Below, in pieces: positions 1-8,545 of a stretch of DNA of 64,000 bases. Origin of the DNA: Streptomyces pseudovenezuelae (GTDB lineage: Bacteria; Actinomycetota; Actinomycetes; Streptomycetales; Streptomycetaceae); NCBI RefSeq assembly GCF_001513955.1, contig NZ_KQ948145.1:772212-836211 (forward strand), in the 5' to 3' direction. The notes beneath the pieces are model-generated. The model had not been told where the DNA came from. It saw only the letters and a program-made list of their open reading frames with translations, and did not search any database. Made by a program: the position numbers and the translations under genes. Positions within the stretch are counted from its first letter, which is position 1; each line of letters opens with the position of its first letter.

Positions 1-548
1 CATCGAGCGCCGACTGCGACCCCACGTATCCCACGATTCCGCACATGCGCGGCAGCCTAGGCGGCGAGAGCCACCGGATCACGGCACTTCGTGCCCGAAT
101 CCGGATATCGCGGCACCGGCGAGAACGAGCCAACCCGTTCCGCCACTCCCCCATCATCCTCACCGACTCATCACAGAAGAACCACAGGATCGCCTTGCCC
201 TCACAGGCCTCACACCCTCCTAGGACCACACCCGACCCAGGGCGTCTTCACGCCAGGGCAGCGGAAAGCCCTTGCTCGTACTCCCGACCACCTGCCTAAA
301 GTGGTCGCGCTTGACCGGATCATGACCAATCCGGGAGGGCACGCACGACAGTCAGCGACCGGGGGAACAGTGTCGCTACGGGGGAGGGACCGTCCGTGCC
401 GCACCATCTGCAATCTGCGTGTCCCACGCCCGCCTGCCGAAGGCGTCCCTGACGCCCGGCAAGGCGAGGCCGACTCGTTTTCTTCACGACCCCTGAGCCG
501 CCATCGGCAGGCTCCCGGTCGGTTCCTTGCGATGAAAGGGATGCGCCC
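1..548. other. Left-end intergenic region, no supported gene
   Basis: This stretch precedes the large toxin-like gene. Short open frames cross it on both strands, but none has a convincing start, ribosome binding site, domain or recognisable protein; they look like by-products of high GC. The last 20 bases hold an AAAGGG motif about 8 bases before the TTG at 549, a plausible ribosome binding site for the next gene. I see no clear promoter, RNA gene or repeat. Confidence 0.5.
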
Positions 549-3500
549 TTGCGTTCCAGACCACCCGCCTTCCGGATACCGGCATCAGGAAGGCAAGGGC
601 TTTTCGCCCGTGTCGTTCTCCTTCTGAGCGCGGTCGCGATGCTGGCCACGCTCGCGGTTCGGCCCGATCTCGCGGGACTCCTCGCGGGTGACGCCTCGAC
701 CCGCTCCAGCGACAGGCCGGACGACTGGTTCGACACCACGACCGACGAACAGCTGCGGTTCGACCAGTGCCTGATGGCCGATGCAGTGCGTCTGGGCGGG
801 CCGGGCATGTACGGCCTCGCCCAGGACGCCCTGAACCAGACGCCGGAGAGGCTGCGCGAACTGGCCGCCATGGACGGCGCGTTCGACGGCCCGCTGCGCC
901 AGGCCCACGAGAAGGACGAGAGCGCCTGGAAGGCCAACTGGGAGCGCCTGCTCGCGAACAGGAACGCCTGGGAGAAGCCCCTCGACGGCCTGACGACCCC
1001 GCACGGGTTCAACGAATCGACCTTCCACCATGTGCCCGGCGTCCACGACGGCGAGGACTTCTACGACCAGACCGGCCTGGGCAAGTGGGCCGGAGGACCC
1101 AACTGGAACGAAGAGTTCAACTTCTACGATCCGACTCCCGAGGCCGACGGCAAGACCGTCCAGGCCGTCAAGGACCTCGGTACACCGCTCTACGGCGAAA
1201 AGCCCTACGATCCGTCCCTCCCGGCCGGGGAGCGGGATCGGCAGTACTACGAACAGCTGGCGTTCGAGGCCATGTTCGACCCGTTCCACGGGAAGGGTGC
1301 CGACGACGCCCGTCTCTTCCTGGCCTCCGGCGGTTTCCCCCGTACCGCCCCCGAGCCGGGCACGGTCGAGTACCGCATCGCCGTAGAGGACATGAAGACC
1401 CGCTTCGCGTCCTGCGGCTGGCGGGATCCGATCGACCCGAACAGGACCCTGCGCCAGGTGGAGGACACCGCCACGCAGGAGTGGCAGCAGGAGATCGCCT
1501 CCCAGGCCGCCCAGCGCAACCAGATCCTCACCGCCAACCGCGACGCCACCACGGCTCTGACCAAGGGCGCCGAGTCGATGGCGGATCTGCTCGGCCAGTC
1601 GTGGATCGCCGATCACCTGGCCCGCTGGCAGGACTACTGGTCCCCCGGTGGCCTCGGCTGGATCGGTGACTCCCCGGCGGTCATCCAGGTCGAAGCGGCT
1701 CAGGGCAAGTGCCTCGACGTGGCCGGTGCGAAGAAGACCGACGGCACCCCCGTACAGCTGTACACCTGCAACAACACCGAGGGACAGCAGTGGCAGTTGG
1801 AGGCGTCCGGTGACGCCTACGCCCTGATCAACGTCAACTCCCAGAAGTGCCTCGACGTCCAGAGCAGCAACCCCGCCAACGGCACGAAGATCCAGATCTG
1901 GACCTGCAACGGCAGCAAGGCCCAGCAGTGGAACTTCGACGTCCGCGCGGCGGGAGAGCTCCGCAACGTGGTCACGGACAAGTGCCTGGACCTGCACACC
2001 TTCGACAACAGCCAGGACTCGTGGCTGTGGACGTGCAACGGCAGCAATCCGCAGAAGTTCCGGATCGTCCCCAAGGGTCACAAGGGCGCGGACAGCCAGG
2101 GATACCCCGACAAGGCCCAGTTCGACAAGGCCAAGGCGGGCATCACCGCGGCCCAGACCCAGGCGAAGAAACAGCTCGACTCCATCAAGGCACAGTTGAC
2201 CACGGCGAAGAAGGCCGCCACCGCCAGCGACACCGCCGAGCAGGCCTCCTACCGGATCGCGGACGCGAGCGGCACCCCGCGTGGCCGCGGACTGCTGGTG
2301 GGCCAGCAGAAGGCCCAGGTGACGAAGGGCGCCGTGGCCGGCCTGGAGGCCCTGGCGAAGGCCGCTGAGACCGCCGAGGCGGCCACCCGGGCCTCCGCCG
2401 GGGACAGCAAGACGATCGCCCAGCGGGCGCTGGCGCAGGCGGCGCAGTCGAAGGCCGAGTTCCGCAGGGCCGCCGCCGCGGCGGCCGAGGCACAGGCGAA
2501 GGCCGCCGCCGACGCGGCCAAGCTGCACCGTGACAACGCCAAGAAGGACAAGGAGACCGCGGAGGCCAAGCTCGCCGAGACCCTCAAGGCCGAGGGCGAC
2601 GCCAAGGCGGCTGCCGCCGACGCGCACGCCAAGCGGCTGGCCGCCGAGGCCGAGGAGAAGACGGCCAAGGCGGAGAAGGAGGCTGCCGCCGCCAAGCAGG
2701 CCGAGGCCAACCAGCACAAGGTGAACGCCCAGGCGGAGGCGGCCAACGCGCAGAACTCGAAGGAGAAGGCCGAGGCCGCCGAGAAGACCGCGGTCGCGCG
2801 CAAGAACGATGCGGTGACGGCGCGCGACAACGCCAAGGCCAAGCGGGACGACGCGTGGGAGGCCGAGCAGAAGGCCGACGCGGCCCGCGCCAAGGCCGAC
2901 GCCAAGGACGCCTACGCCGACTCGCTGGACGCGGGCGACGCGGCGACCGCGGCCCGTGCCGCCGCCGATGAGGCCGACCGGCATGCGAGCGACGCCGAAG
3001 CGGCGGCCGGCCGGGCTCGCACCGAGGCCGACGCCGCGACCCAGGCCGCGGCCGCGGCGGACGCGGCAGCCACCCGCGCCGAGGCGGCCGCCAAGCGGTC
3101 CCGCGCCGCGGCCGATGCCGCCCAGGCCGCGAAGCTGAAGGCCGACGCGGCGGTCAGGACGGCGACCAGCGCCACGGCGGACGCGATCGCGGCAGCCCGT
3201 GACGCCGCCTCGGAAGCGAGGACAGCGGTCCAGTTGGCCGCCGAGGCCGGGGCACAGGCCAGGACCGCCAAATCCCAGGCGGACGCGGCGAAGGTGGAAC
3301 TCGCCAAGGCCATGGCCGCCTCGGCGAAGGCCGCGGGCTTCGCCCACGTCACCGCACAGGCCGCCGTGGACGCCGACAAGGCCGCCGTGCAGGTCGCCGA
3401 GCCGGCCAATGACGCCATCCAGCTCGGCTCCCCGTTCGTCGACACCGACTCCGCCGCAAGCCTGGTCGTCCTGACCGGGCAGGCGTCGAAGTCGATAGCC

Positions 3501-5174
3501 GAGCAGCAGAAGGCCGTCGCCGACGCCCACGCCAAGAACGCCCAGGCGGAGGCCGACGCGGCCAAATCCCTCGCCGACCAGGCGAAGGACGACACCAAGG
3601 CCGCCTACCAGCACGCCGCCAACGCCGCCGGCTACGCGAGGGACGCCCGCGGCTACGCGAAGGAAGCCCTGGGTTACGCGGCCGGCGCGGCGGAGGCAGC
3701 CGCCAAGGCCACCCAGTCGCTGGCCCGCACCACCGAGTACGACCGACAGGCCACCGAGGACGCGGCAGCCGCAGACGCGGCAGCCGGCCGCGCGGAGGGC
3801 TACGCCACCTCGGCCCGGGCTTCAGCCGACCAGGCAGCCCTCGACGCGGAAGCGGCTCACGCGGCAGCGGCCGAGGCCGAACAGGCGGCGAAGGACGCCC
3901 GAGCCGCAGCCGACCGCGCGGACGCGGCGGCGACGGAGGCGGAGGAGGCGGCGAAGGACGCCGACAGGTACGCGAAGGAGGCCCAGGAGGCGGCCGAACG
4001 GGCCGAGCGGCAGGACAACGCGGACCAGATCGAGACGGGCACCGTCCCCGACGAGACCGGTGCGCTCATCGGCGGCATGTTCTACGTCGTCGACCACATC
4101 GAGAAGGCCGGCGAACCGGACGTCACGAAGAAGACGGACGGCTGCGACGGCTGGTGGGACAAGCTGTTCTACGACGGCGACTGCACGATGACCACGAAGA
4201 TCCACTTCAAGGCGGTCCTCGACCTGTACATGTGCAGCGCGCAGGACCTGGACCTGTCGCAGTACAAGTGCCCTTCGGGCGCCACGAAGTACCTCGGCCA
4301 GTATCCGACCAAGGAGATGACGACCGAGGTCACGCACACCATCACGATCGCCGAGTACCAGAAGAACATCGATCCGATCGACATCCTCTTCGGCAGCTGG
4401 ATCAAGTGCGCCCAGAAGGTCACGCCCGGTGGGGCGGGCGGGAGCTGGAGTGGCTGCGCCTGGGCGGCCGTGGATGTGGCGAGCCTCTTCGCCGGCAAGA
4501 TCCTGCGTCCCATCGCGGACGCCGTAAGGGCGGTGGACGCCGCCGCGCGCACCGGCATCGGCTTCGCGGACGCCTTCAAGGCCCTGCGTGCCCTCCCCCT
4601 GGCAGACGACGTCGTCCTCGCGCTCGGGGTCAAGGGACTCGACGAACTCGTCACGACCTGCACCAGGGTCCGCGCCCCGCTGCCCATGGCAAGAACGGCC
4701 GTGGCCGCCGGGGGCTGCCCCGAGGCACTGATCCTCTACAACAGTGAGGAGATGAGCCAATGGGCGTACAAGTACAGGGTCAAGTCCGGGTTCTTCGAGG
4801 GGGATCACAACATCGCCGTGGCCAAGGTGAAGGGCTGGGGCGACCCCATTACCGGTGACTTCGTGATCGCCAGCAGCAGCTTCGCGGGCCACTCGGAGAC
4901 GAAGATCCTGGACATGCTGAAAGCGAGAAACATCGATCCCAGCGAGATCTCCGCCCTGTACACGGAGCGGCAGCCCTGCCCGGCCTGTGCATCGGAATTG
5001 TCCGGTGCCCTCAAGCCAGGCACACCGATCACCTACTCGGTCCCGTACCACCCCGACTTCGCGGACGCGGCTCGGGAACTGCTCGACCGATATGTTCGGC
5101 AGGCGGGCGGGCGGAGTCTGGCACGTCGCGCGACGAGCGACCAGCGAACCGAGGAACAAGCTGCACATGACTGA
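549..5174 (+). CDS. Large polymorphic-toxin-like protein: signal anchor, ricin lectin domain, Ala-rich coiled coil, C-terminal deaminase domain
   Basis: The 1541-residue product starts at TTG, with AAAGGG about 8 bases upstream. Residues about 18-37 form a hydrophobic signal peptide or anchor. Residues about 372-509 form a ricin-type beta-trefoil with three repeats built on KCLD, TCN and QQW motifs. Residues about 520-1160 are a very Ala/Glu/Lys-rich coiled coil. A Cys/Trp-rich linker begins near 1197 (GCDGWWDKL). The C-terminal domain carries H1448-S-E1450 and P1476-C-P-A-C1480, the zinc and proton-shuttle signature of the cytidine-deaminase superfamily. This layout matches polymorphic toxins that deliver nucleic-acid or nucleotide deaminases; the motif spacing resembles XOO_2897-type domains, but that family call is from memory. 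The overlap with the next gene supports a toxin/immunity pair. Substrate and target are unknown. Confidence 0.8.
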   Translation: MRSRPPAFRIPASGRQGLFARVVLLLSAVAMLATLAVRPDLAGLLAGDASTRSSDRPDDWFDTTTDEQLRFDQCLMADAVRLGGPGMYGLAQDALNQTPERLRELAAMDGAFDGPLRQAHEKDESAWKANWERLLANRNAWEKPLDGLTTPHGFNESTFHHVPGVHDGEDFYDQTGLGKWAGGPNWNEEFNFYDPTPEADGKTVQAVKDLGTPLYGEKPYDPSLPAGERDRQYYEQLAFEAMFDPFHGKGADDARLFLASGGFPRTAPEPGTVEYRIAVEDMKTRFASCGWRDPIDPNRTLRQVEDTATQEWQQEIASQAAQRNQILTANRDATTALTKGAESMADLLGQSWIADHLARWQDYWSPGGLGWIGDSPAVIQVEAAQGKCLDVAGAKKTDGTPVQLYTCNNTEGQQWQLEASGDAYALINVNSQKCLDVQSSNPANGTKIQIWTCNGSKAQQWNFDVRAAGELRNVVTDKCLDLHTFDNSQDSWLWTCNGSNPQKFRIVPKGHKGADSQGYPDKAQFDKAKAGITAAQTQAKKQLDSIKAQLTTAKKAATASDTAEQASYRIADASGTPRGRGLLVGQQKAQVTKGAVAGLEALAKAAETAEAATRASAGDSKTIAQRALAQAAQSKAEFRRAAAAAAEAQAKAAADAAKLHRDNAKKDKETAEAKLAETLKAEGDAKAAAADAHAKRLAAEAEEKTAKAEKEAAAAKQAEANQHKVNAQAEAANAQNSKEKAEAAEKTAVARKNDAVTARDNAKAKRDDAWEAEQKADAARAKADAKDAYADSLDAGDAATAARAAADEADRHASDAEAAAGRARTEADAATQAAAAADAAATRAEAAAKRSRAAADAAQAAKLKADAAVRTATSATADAIAAARDAASEARTAVQLAAEAGAQARTAKSQADAAKVELAKAMAASAKAAGFAHVTAQAAVDADKAAVQVAEPANDAIQLGSPFVDTDSAASLVVLTGQASKSIAEQQKAVADAHAKNAQAEADAAKSLADQAKDDTKAAYQHAANAAGYARDARGYAKEALGYAAGAAEAAAKATQSLARTTEYDRQATEDAAAADAAAGRAEGYATSARASADQAALDAEAAHAAAAEAEQAAKDARAAADRADAAATEAEEAAKDADRYAKEAQEAAERAERQDNADQIETGTVPDETGALIGGMFYVVDHIEKAGEPDVTKKTDGCDGWWDKLFYDGDCTMTTKIHFKAVLDLYMCSAQDLDLSQYKCPSGATKYLGQYPTKEMTTEVTHTITIAEYQKNIDPIDILFGSWIKCAQKVTPGGAGGSWSGCAWAAVDVASLFAGKILRPIADAVRAVDAAARTGIGFADAFKALRALPLADDVVLALGVKGLDELVTTCTRVRAPLPMARTAVAAGGCPEALILYNSEEMSQWAYKYRVKSGFFEGDHNIAVAKVKGWGDPITGDFVIASSSFAGHSETKILDMLKARNIDPSEISALYTERQPCPACASELSGALKPGTPITYSVPYHPDFADAARELLDRYVRQAGGRSLARRATSDQRTEEQAAHD

Positions 5175-5589
5175 GCCCGAATTCGACCTGCCTCCCAAAG
5201 CCCCGCCGGAGGTCGTCGCCGAGCGTGACGCGCTGGCTGACAAGGTGTGCCGGGAACTGGCCCGAACCGGGCTCCCGGTGCACCGCGGCGACCTCGACGA
5301 CAGCGCGGAAAAGAGACCTGGGGCACGTGTGCATGTCACGCCGTTCGTCGACGGCGGGGTGTATGTGAACTGGACGACGAATGCGGAGCTGAGGGACACG
5401 GCCCTCGACCTCTTCGCGCAGGGAATCGACTACGCCGACCCACCTCCGGTCCTCCGCCACTACAACAGCGTTCTCCAGCACATGCGGGCCGCCCTGTCGG
5501 AGATCTTGGCCTCGGCGGGATTCGAGGTCACAGAACCGGACCGGCACGGGCACGGAAGCATGATCCAAGTAAAGGGCTTCCGGCCCTGA
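5167..5589 (+). CDS. Putative immunity protein for the upstream deaminase toxin
   Basis: This encodes a 140-residue acidic, soluble protein with no signal peptide or membrane segment. The ATG start lies inside the end of the toxin gene, so the two reading frames overlap by 8 bases, the typical coupling of a toxin with its cognate immunity protein. I do not recognise its family. It begins MTEPEFDLPP and has a mixed alpha/beta composition (for example a VHVTPFVDGGVYVNW segment that suggests a beta hairpin). A strong stem-loop follows within 15 bases, so transcription of the pair probably ends here. The immunity role is inferred from position, size and cytoplasmic character only. Confidence 0.7.
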   Translation: MTEPEFDLPPKAPPEVVAERDALADKVCRELARTGLPVHRGDLDDSAEKRPGARVHVTPFVDGGVYVNWTTNAELRDTALDLFAQGIDYADPPPVLRHYNSVLQHMRAALSEILASAGFEVTEPDRHGHGSMIQVKGFRP

Positions 5590-5601
5590 CCAGCCGCTGG
5601 T

Positions 5602-5646
5602 CAGGCCCCGCCGAATCCAAGCCGTCACCGGCTTCGGCGGGGCCTG
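5602..5646 (+). terminator. Intrinsic-type terminator after the toxin/immunity pair
   Basis: Perfect 14-bp inverted repeat (arms 5602-5615 and 5633-5646, CAGGCCCCGCCGAA and its complement). A smaller GCCG/CGGC helix can form in the loop. It lies 12 bases after the immunity stop codon and only about 14 bases before the GTG of the next open frame. Confidence 0.75.
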
Positions 5647-5659
5647 CCCCAGGAGCGAC

Positions 5660-5753
5660 GTGAGTCACAGCCTGTACCTCTGCCGTTTCGTCCACGGACA
5701 ACCCAGCCCCATGGACGAAAACCCCGATACGCGATGTCCTCGGCCCGGTCACC
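5660..5753 (+). other. Displaced 5' end of the CbrC-like gene (probable frameshift)
   Basis: A GTG at 5660 follows a strong AGGAGCGAC ribosome binding site and opens a frame beginning MSHSLYLCRFVHGQ, which reads like a real protein N-terminus. That frame then degrades into Arg/Gly/Pro-rich sequence. From about 5725 the neighbouring +1 frame, which has no start upstream of 5754, reads IRDVLGPVTVGG and continues into the CbrC-like protein. The switch point is at or near the CCCC run at 5722-5725. One extra base there would explain both halves. Confidence 0.55.
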
Positions 5754-6512
5754 GTGGGCGGAATGTCGGCCACGGGTCTCCCGGAGTCCTGGGATCTCGA
5801 AGCCGAGGACGGCGGCGGATCGGAGGTCCACGGCGACGCTCTCGGCCTAACCTTCAGCCGTTTCTCCCCCGGCCAGATCCTCGATCACATGGCCGAACTC
5901 GCCCGCCGCACCGGTGCCGCCGTCATACCGCTCGGGTGCCCGACCATCCTCACGAGCGAGGCCGACCCGAAACACCTCCCGGAGAGCCTGCGCGCGGAGG
6001 CGATCGTCGTGGCGCCCGAGTCCCTGACCGGCCAGGCGATCCAGCTCGTGATCACCCCGCGCCCTGAGCCCCGCCAACGCCCCGCCCTCCCCCAGTTCCC
6101 GTACCACCCCAACCCCGTCGCCACCATCTCCGACGCCCCCTGCGCGTGCTGCGGACAAGAACGCGGCTGGGTCTACACCGGCCCCGTCCACGCCGCCGAC
6201 GCCCCGGACAGCGGCAGCTGCCCGTACCGCGTCGCCTTCGGCAAGGCCGCCGAGCGATACGACGCCGCCTTCGCCGACGGCATCGAGGGGGACGTACCCG
6301 AAGACGTCGGAACGACGATCCTCAGGCGCACCCCGGGATTCCTCGCCTGGCAGTCACCGACCTGGCTCACGCACTGCGGCGACGGCGCCGAGTTCCTCGG
6401 TCTCGCCGGAGCGAAGGAGCTCGAGAAGTACCCGGACGCCGTCGGCCACCTCCGCCAACGGTGGCCGGATGACCGGTTCGACGACTTCCTCGCCTACGCG
6501 GATTTCACCTGA
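5754..6512 (+). CDS. CbrC/UPF0167-family protein with extra N-terminal domain (5' end probably frameshifted)
   Basis: The 252-residue frame starts at GTG 5754 (alternative ATG 5763), neither with a good ribosome binding site. Residues about 120-250 carry CbrC-family hallmarks: FPYHPNPVAT, the CACCG cysteine cluster, GWVYTGPV, RTPGF-AWQ and a WLTHCGDGAEFLG motif. CbrC in E. coli is linked to colicin E2 tolerance. The N-terminal part (DLEAEDGGGSEV onward) is an additional domain I cannot name. The true N-terminus probably lies in another frame from 5660. A terminator separates it from the toxin pair, but its closeness to a toxin cassette suggests an accessory protective role, which is inference. 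If the shift is real in the genome, this may be a damaged gene. Confidence 0.7.
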   Translation: MGGMSATGLPESWDLEAEDGGGSEVHGDALGLTFSRFSPGQILDHMAELARRTGAAVIPLGCPTILTSEADPKHLPESLRAEAIVVAPESLTGQAIQLVITPRPEPRQRPALPQFPYHPNPVATISDAPCACCGQERGWVYTGPVHAADAPDSGSCPYRVAFGKAAERYDAAFADGIEGDVPEDVGTTILRRTPGFLAWQSPTWLTHCGDGAEFLGLAGAKELEKYPDAVGHLRQRWPDDRFDDFLAYADFT

Positions 6513-6584
6513 CGAGCCCCACGGCCGAGCCCCGCGTGACGCACCCCACCCCCCACCCCGTTCAAACTCCGTTAACAATGGACT

Positions 6585-7574
6585 GTGATCTCTCCGGTCT
6601 CCCCGATGCCCCGGAGCGCCCACCGGCACAAGCCGGAGGCGACTCCCTACGTCGACCTCACCCGCTCAGAGTGGAGTGCGCTGCGCGAGAAGACGCCCCT
6701 CCCGCTGAACGCCGAAGAGGTCGAGAAGCTGCGCGGTCTCGGTGACGTCATCGACCTCGACGAGGTGCGGGACATCTACCTCCCGCTGTCCCGGCTGCTG
6801 AATCTCTACGTCGGCGCCACGGACGGGCTGAGAGGGGCCCTGAACACCTTCCTGGGCGAGCAGGGCTCCCAGTCCGGCACCCCGTTCGTCATAGGGGTCG
6901 CGGGATCCGTCGCCGTGGGGAAGTCGACCGTCGCCCGTCTCCTCCAGGCCCTGCTGTCCCGCTGGCCCGAGCACCCGCGCGTGGAGCTGGTCACCACCGA
7001 CGGTTTCCTGCTCCCCACCCGGGAGCTGCAGGCCCGGGGGCTCATGTCCCGCAAGGGCTTCCCCGAGTCGTACGACCGCCGGGCGCTGACCCGGTTCGTC
7101 GCCGACATCAAGGCGGGCAAGGACGAGGTCACCGCCCCCGTCTACTCCCACCTGATCTACGACATCGTCCCGGACCAGCGGCTCACCGTCCGCCGCCCCG
7201 ACATCCTGATCGTCGAGGGCCTCAACGTCCTGCAGCCCGCCCTGCCCGGCACGGACGGCCGCACCCGCGTCGGTCTCGCCGACTACTTCGACTTCAGCGT
7301 GTACGTCGACGCGAGCGCCGAGGACATCGAGCGCTGGTACCTCAGCCGGTTCAGGAAGCTGAGGCAGACCGCCTTCCAGAACCCCGACTCGTACTTCAGG
7401 AAGTACACCCAGGTCTCCGAGGAGGAGGCCGTGGACTACGCCCGCCACCTCTGGCGCACCATCAACAAGCCCAACCTGGTGGAGAACATCGCCCCCACCC
7501 GCGGCCGCGCCACCCTCGTCATCCGCAAGGGCCAGGACCACAAGGTGCGCAAGCTCAGCCTCCGCAAGCTCTAG
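6585..7574 (+). CDS. coaA: Type I pantothenate kinase
   Basis: CoaA phosphorylates pantothenate with ATP, the first and rate-setting step of coenzyme A synthesis in the cytoplasm. The 329-residue length is typical of type I (prokaryotic) enzymes. The P-loop [12 protein letters not shown] sits near residues 104-115, followed by [17 protein letters not shown] and the substrate-side [11 protein letters not shown]. The GTG start gives the N-terminus MISPVSP, which matches what I recall for Streptomyces orthologues. There is no clear ribosome binding site; TTAACAAT lies just upstream, so a leaderless transcript is possible. The gene stands alone between the CbrC-like gene and the DUF389 gene. Confidence 0.95.
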   Translation: MISPVSPMPRSAHRHKPEATPYVDLTRSEWSALREKTPLPLNAEEVEKLRGLGDVIDLDEVRDIYLPLSRLLNLYVGATDGLRGALNTFLGEQGSQSGTPFVIGVAGSVAVGKSTVARLLQALLSRWPEHPRVELVTTDGFLLPTRELQARGLMSRKGFPESYDRRALTRFVADIKAGKDEVTAPVYSHLIYDIVPDQRLTVRRPDILIVEGLNVLQPALPGTDGRTRVGLADYFDFSVYVDASAEDIERWYLSRFRKLRQTAFQNPDSYFRKYTQVSEEEAVDYARHLWRTINKPNLVENIAPTRGRATLVIRKGQDHKVRKLSLRKL

Positions 7575-7600
7575 ACAGGGCACGCCTGTTAAATAGGCGC

Positions 7601-8521
7601 ATGCTGCATCTGCGCCTGATCACACCGGCCCACCAGACCGACGACGTGGTCCGTCTGATCGAGGGGACGGTCGGCACCACCCATCTGGTCGTGCTGCGGG
7701 GTGCCGCCCGCAACCCCGAGGGTGACGTCGTGATGTGCGACGTGGCGCGCGAGGCCGGTGACGAACTCCTCACCGATCTGCAGGGGTTGGGCCTCGACGC
7801 CAACGGATCCATCGCGGTCGAGAACATCGACCTGTCCCTGTCGAAGCGCGCCGACAAGGCCGAGGCGGAGGCTCCCGGCGAAGGCGCGGACGCCGTCCTG
7901 TGGGAGCACCTGACCGACGCCACGCACGAGGAGTCGACGCTCTCCGTCACCTACCTCGCCTTCATCACCCTGGCCACGATGATCGCGGCCTGCGGTGTGG
8001 TGCTCGACAACGCGGTCCTCATCGTGGGTGCCATGGCGGTGGGCCCGGAGTTCGGTCCGCTCGCCGGCATCTCCACCTCGATCGTGCAGCGCGCTCCCCG
8101 CCTGGCCCTGCGCTCCCTGATCGCCCTCCTGGTCGGCTTCGCCGTGGCGATGGCCGTGACGGTGGGCTTCAGTCTCTTCATGGACGCGCTGGACCTGTTC
8201 AGCAAGGGCAAGCTGGAGGGCGACCGCCCGCAGACCGGCTTCGTCTACGCCCCGGACGCCTTCTCCTTCATCGTCGCCGTCCTCGCGGGCGCCGCCGGCA
8301 CCCTCTCCCTGACCTCGGCGAAGTCCGGTGCCCTGGTGGGCGTGGCCATCTCGGTCACCACGGTCCCGGCGGCCGCCAACGCGGCGGTGGCCCTCAGCTA
8401 CGGCGACACCAAGCAGACCTGGGGCTCGACGGAGCAACTCCTCCTGAACCTCCTGGGCATCATCCTGGCGGGAACGACAACCCTGCTGCTCCAGAAGTGG
8501 GCCTGGCGGAAACACACCTGA
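7601..8521 (+). CDS. DUF389-domain integral membrane protein
   Basis: The 306-residue protein has a roughly 110-residue soluble N-terminal domain (MLHLRLITPAHQTDDVV...) and then five or six hydrophobic segments. The conserved DUF389 core is visible: YLAFITLATMIAACG, LIVGAMAVGPEFGPLAGI and a later ALVGVAISVTTVPAAANAAVA helix. The family is widespread and of unknown function, sometimes suggested to be a transporter. It starts 26 bases after coaA in the same direction and may be co-transcribed. It converges on glmM with a gap of only 24 bases. Confidence 0.85.
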   Translation: MLHLRLITPAHQTDDVVRLIEGTVGTTHLVVLRGAARNPEGDVVMCDVAREAGDELLTDLQGLGLDANGSIAVENIDLSLSKRADKAEAEAPGEGADAVLWEHLTDATHEESTLSVTYLAFITLATMIAACGVVLDNAVLIVGAMAVGPEFGPLAGISTSIVQRAPRLALRSLIALLVGFAVAMAVTVGFSLFMDALDLFSKGKLEGDRPQTGFVYAPDAFSFIVAVLAGAAGTLSLTSAKSGALVGVAISVTTVPAAANAAVALSYGDTKQTWGSTEQLLLNLLGIILAGTTTLLLQKWAWRKHT

Positions 8522-8545
8522 CGCACGCGCTCCGCACCCGGCGGG

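Noticed and set aside
45..627. Short + strand open frames before the toxin gene
   Set aside because: Pro/Arg/Ser-rich, no ribosome binding site, no recognisable protein, and one runs into the toxin gene in another frame.
585..3614. 1009-residue open frame on the - strand opposite the toxin gene
   Set aside because: Leu/Gly/Arg/Val-rich reading produced by the GC-rich coiled-coil codons of the + strand gene; no domain or plausible start.
5660..6067. The 5660 frame read to its own end as a complete 135-residue protein
   Set aside because: Only the first 22 or so residues look genuine; the remainder is an Arg/Gly/Pro-rich off-frame reading of the CbrC-like gene.
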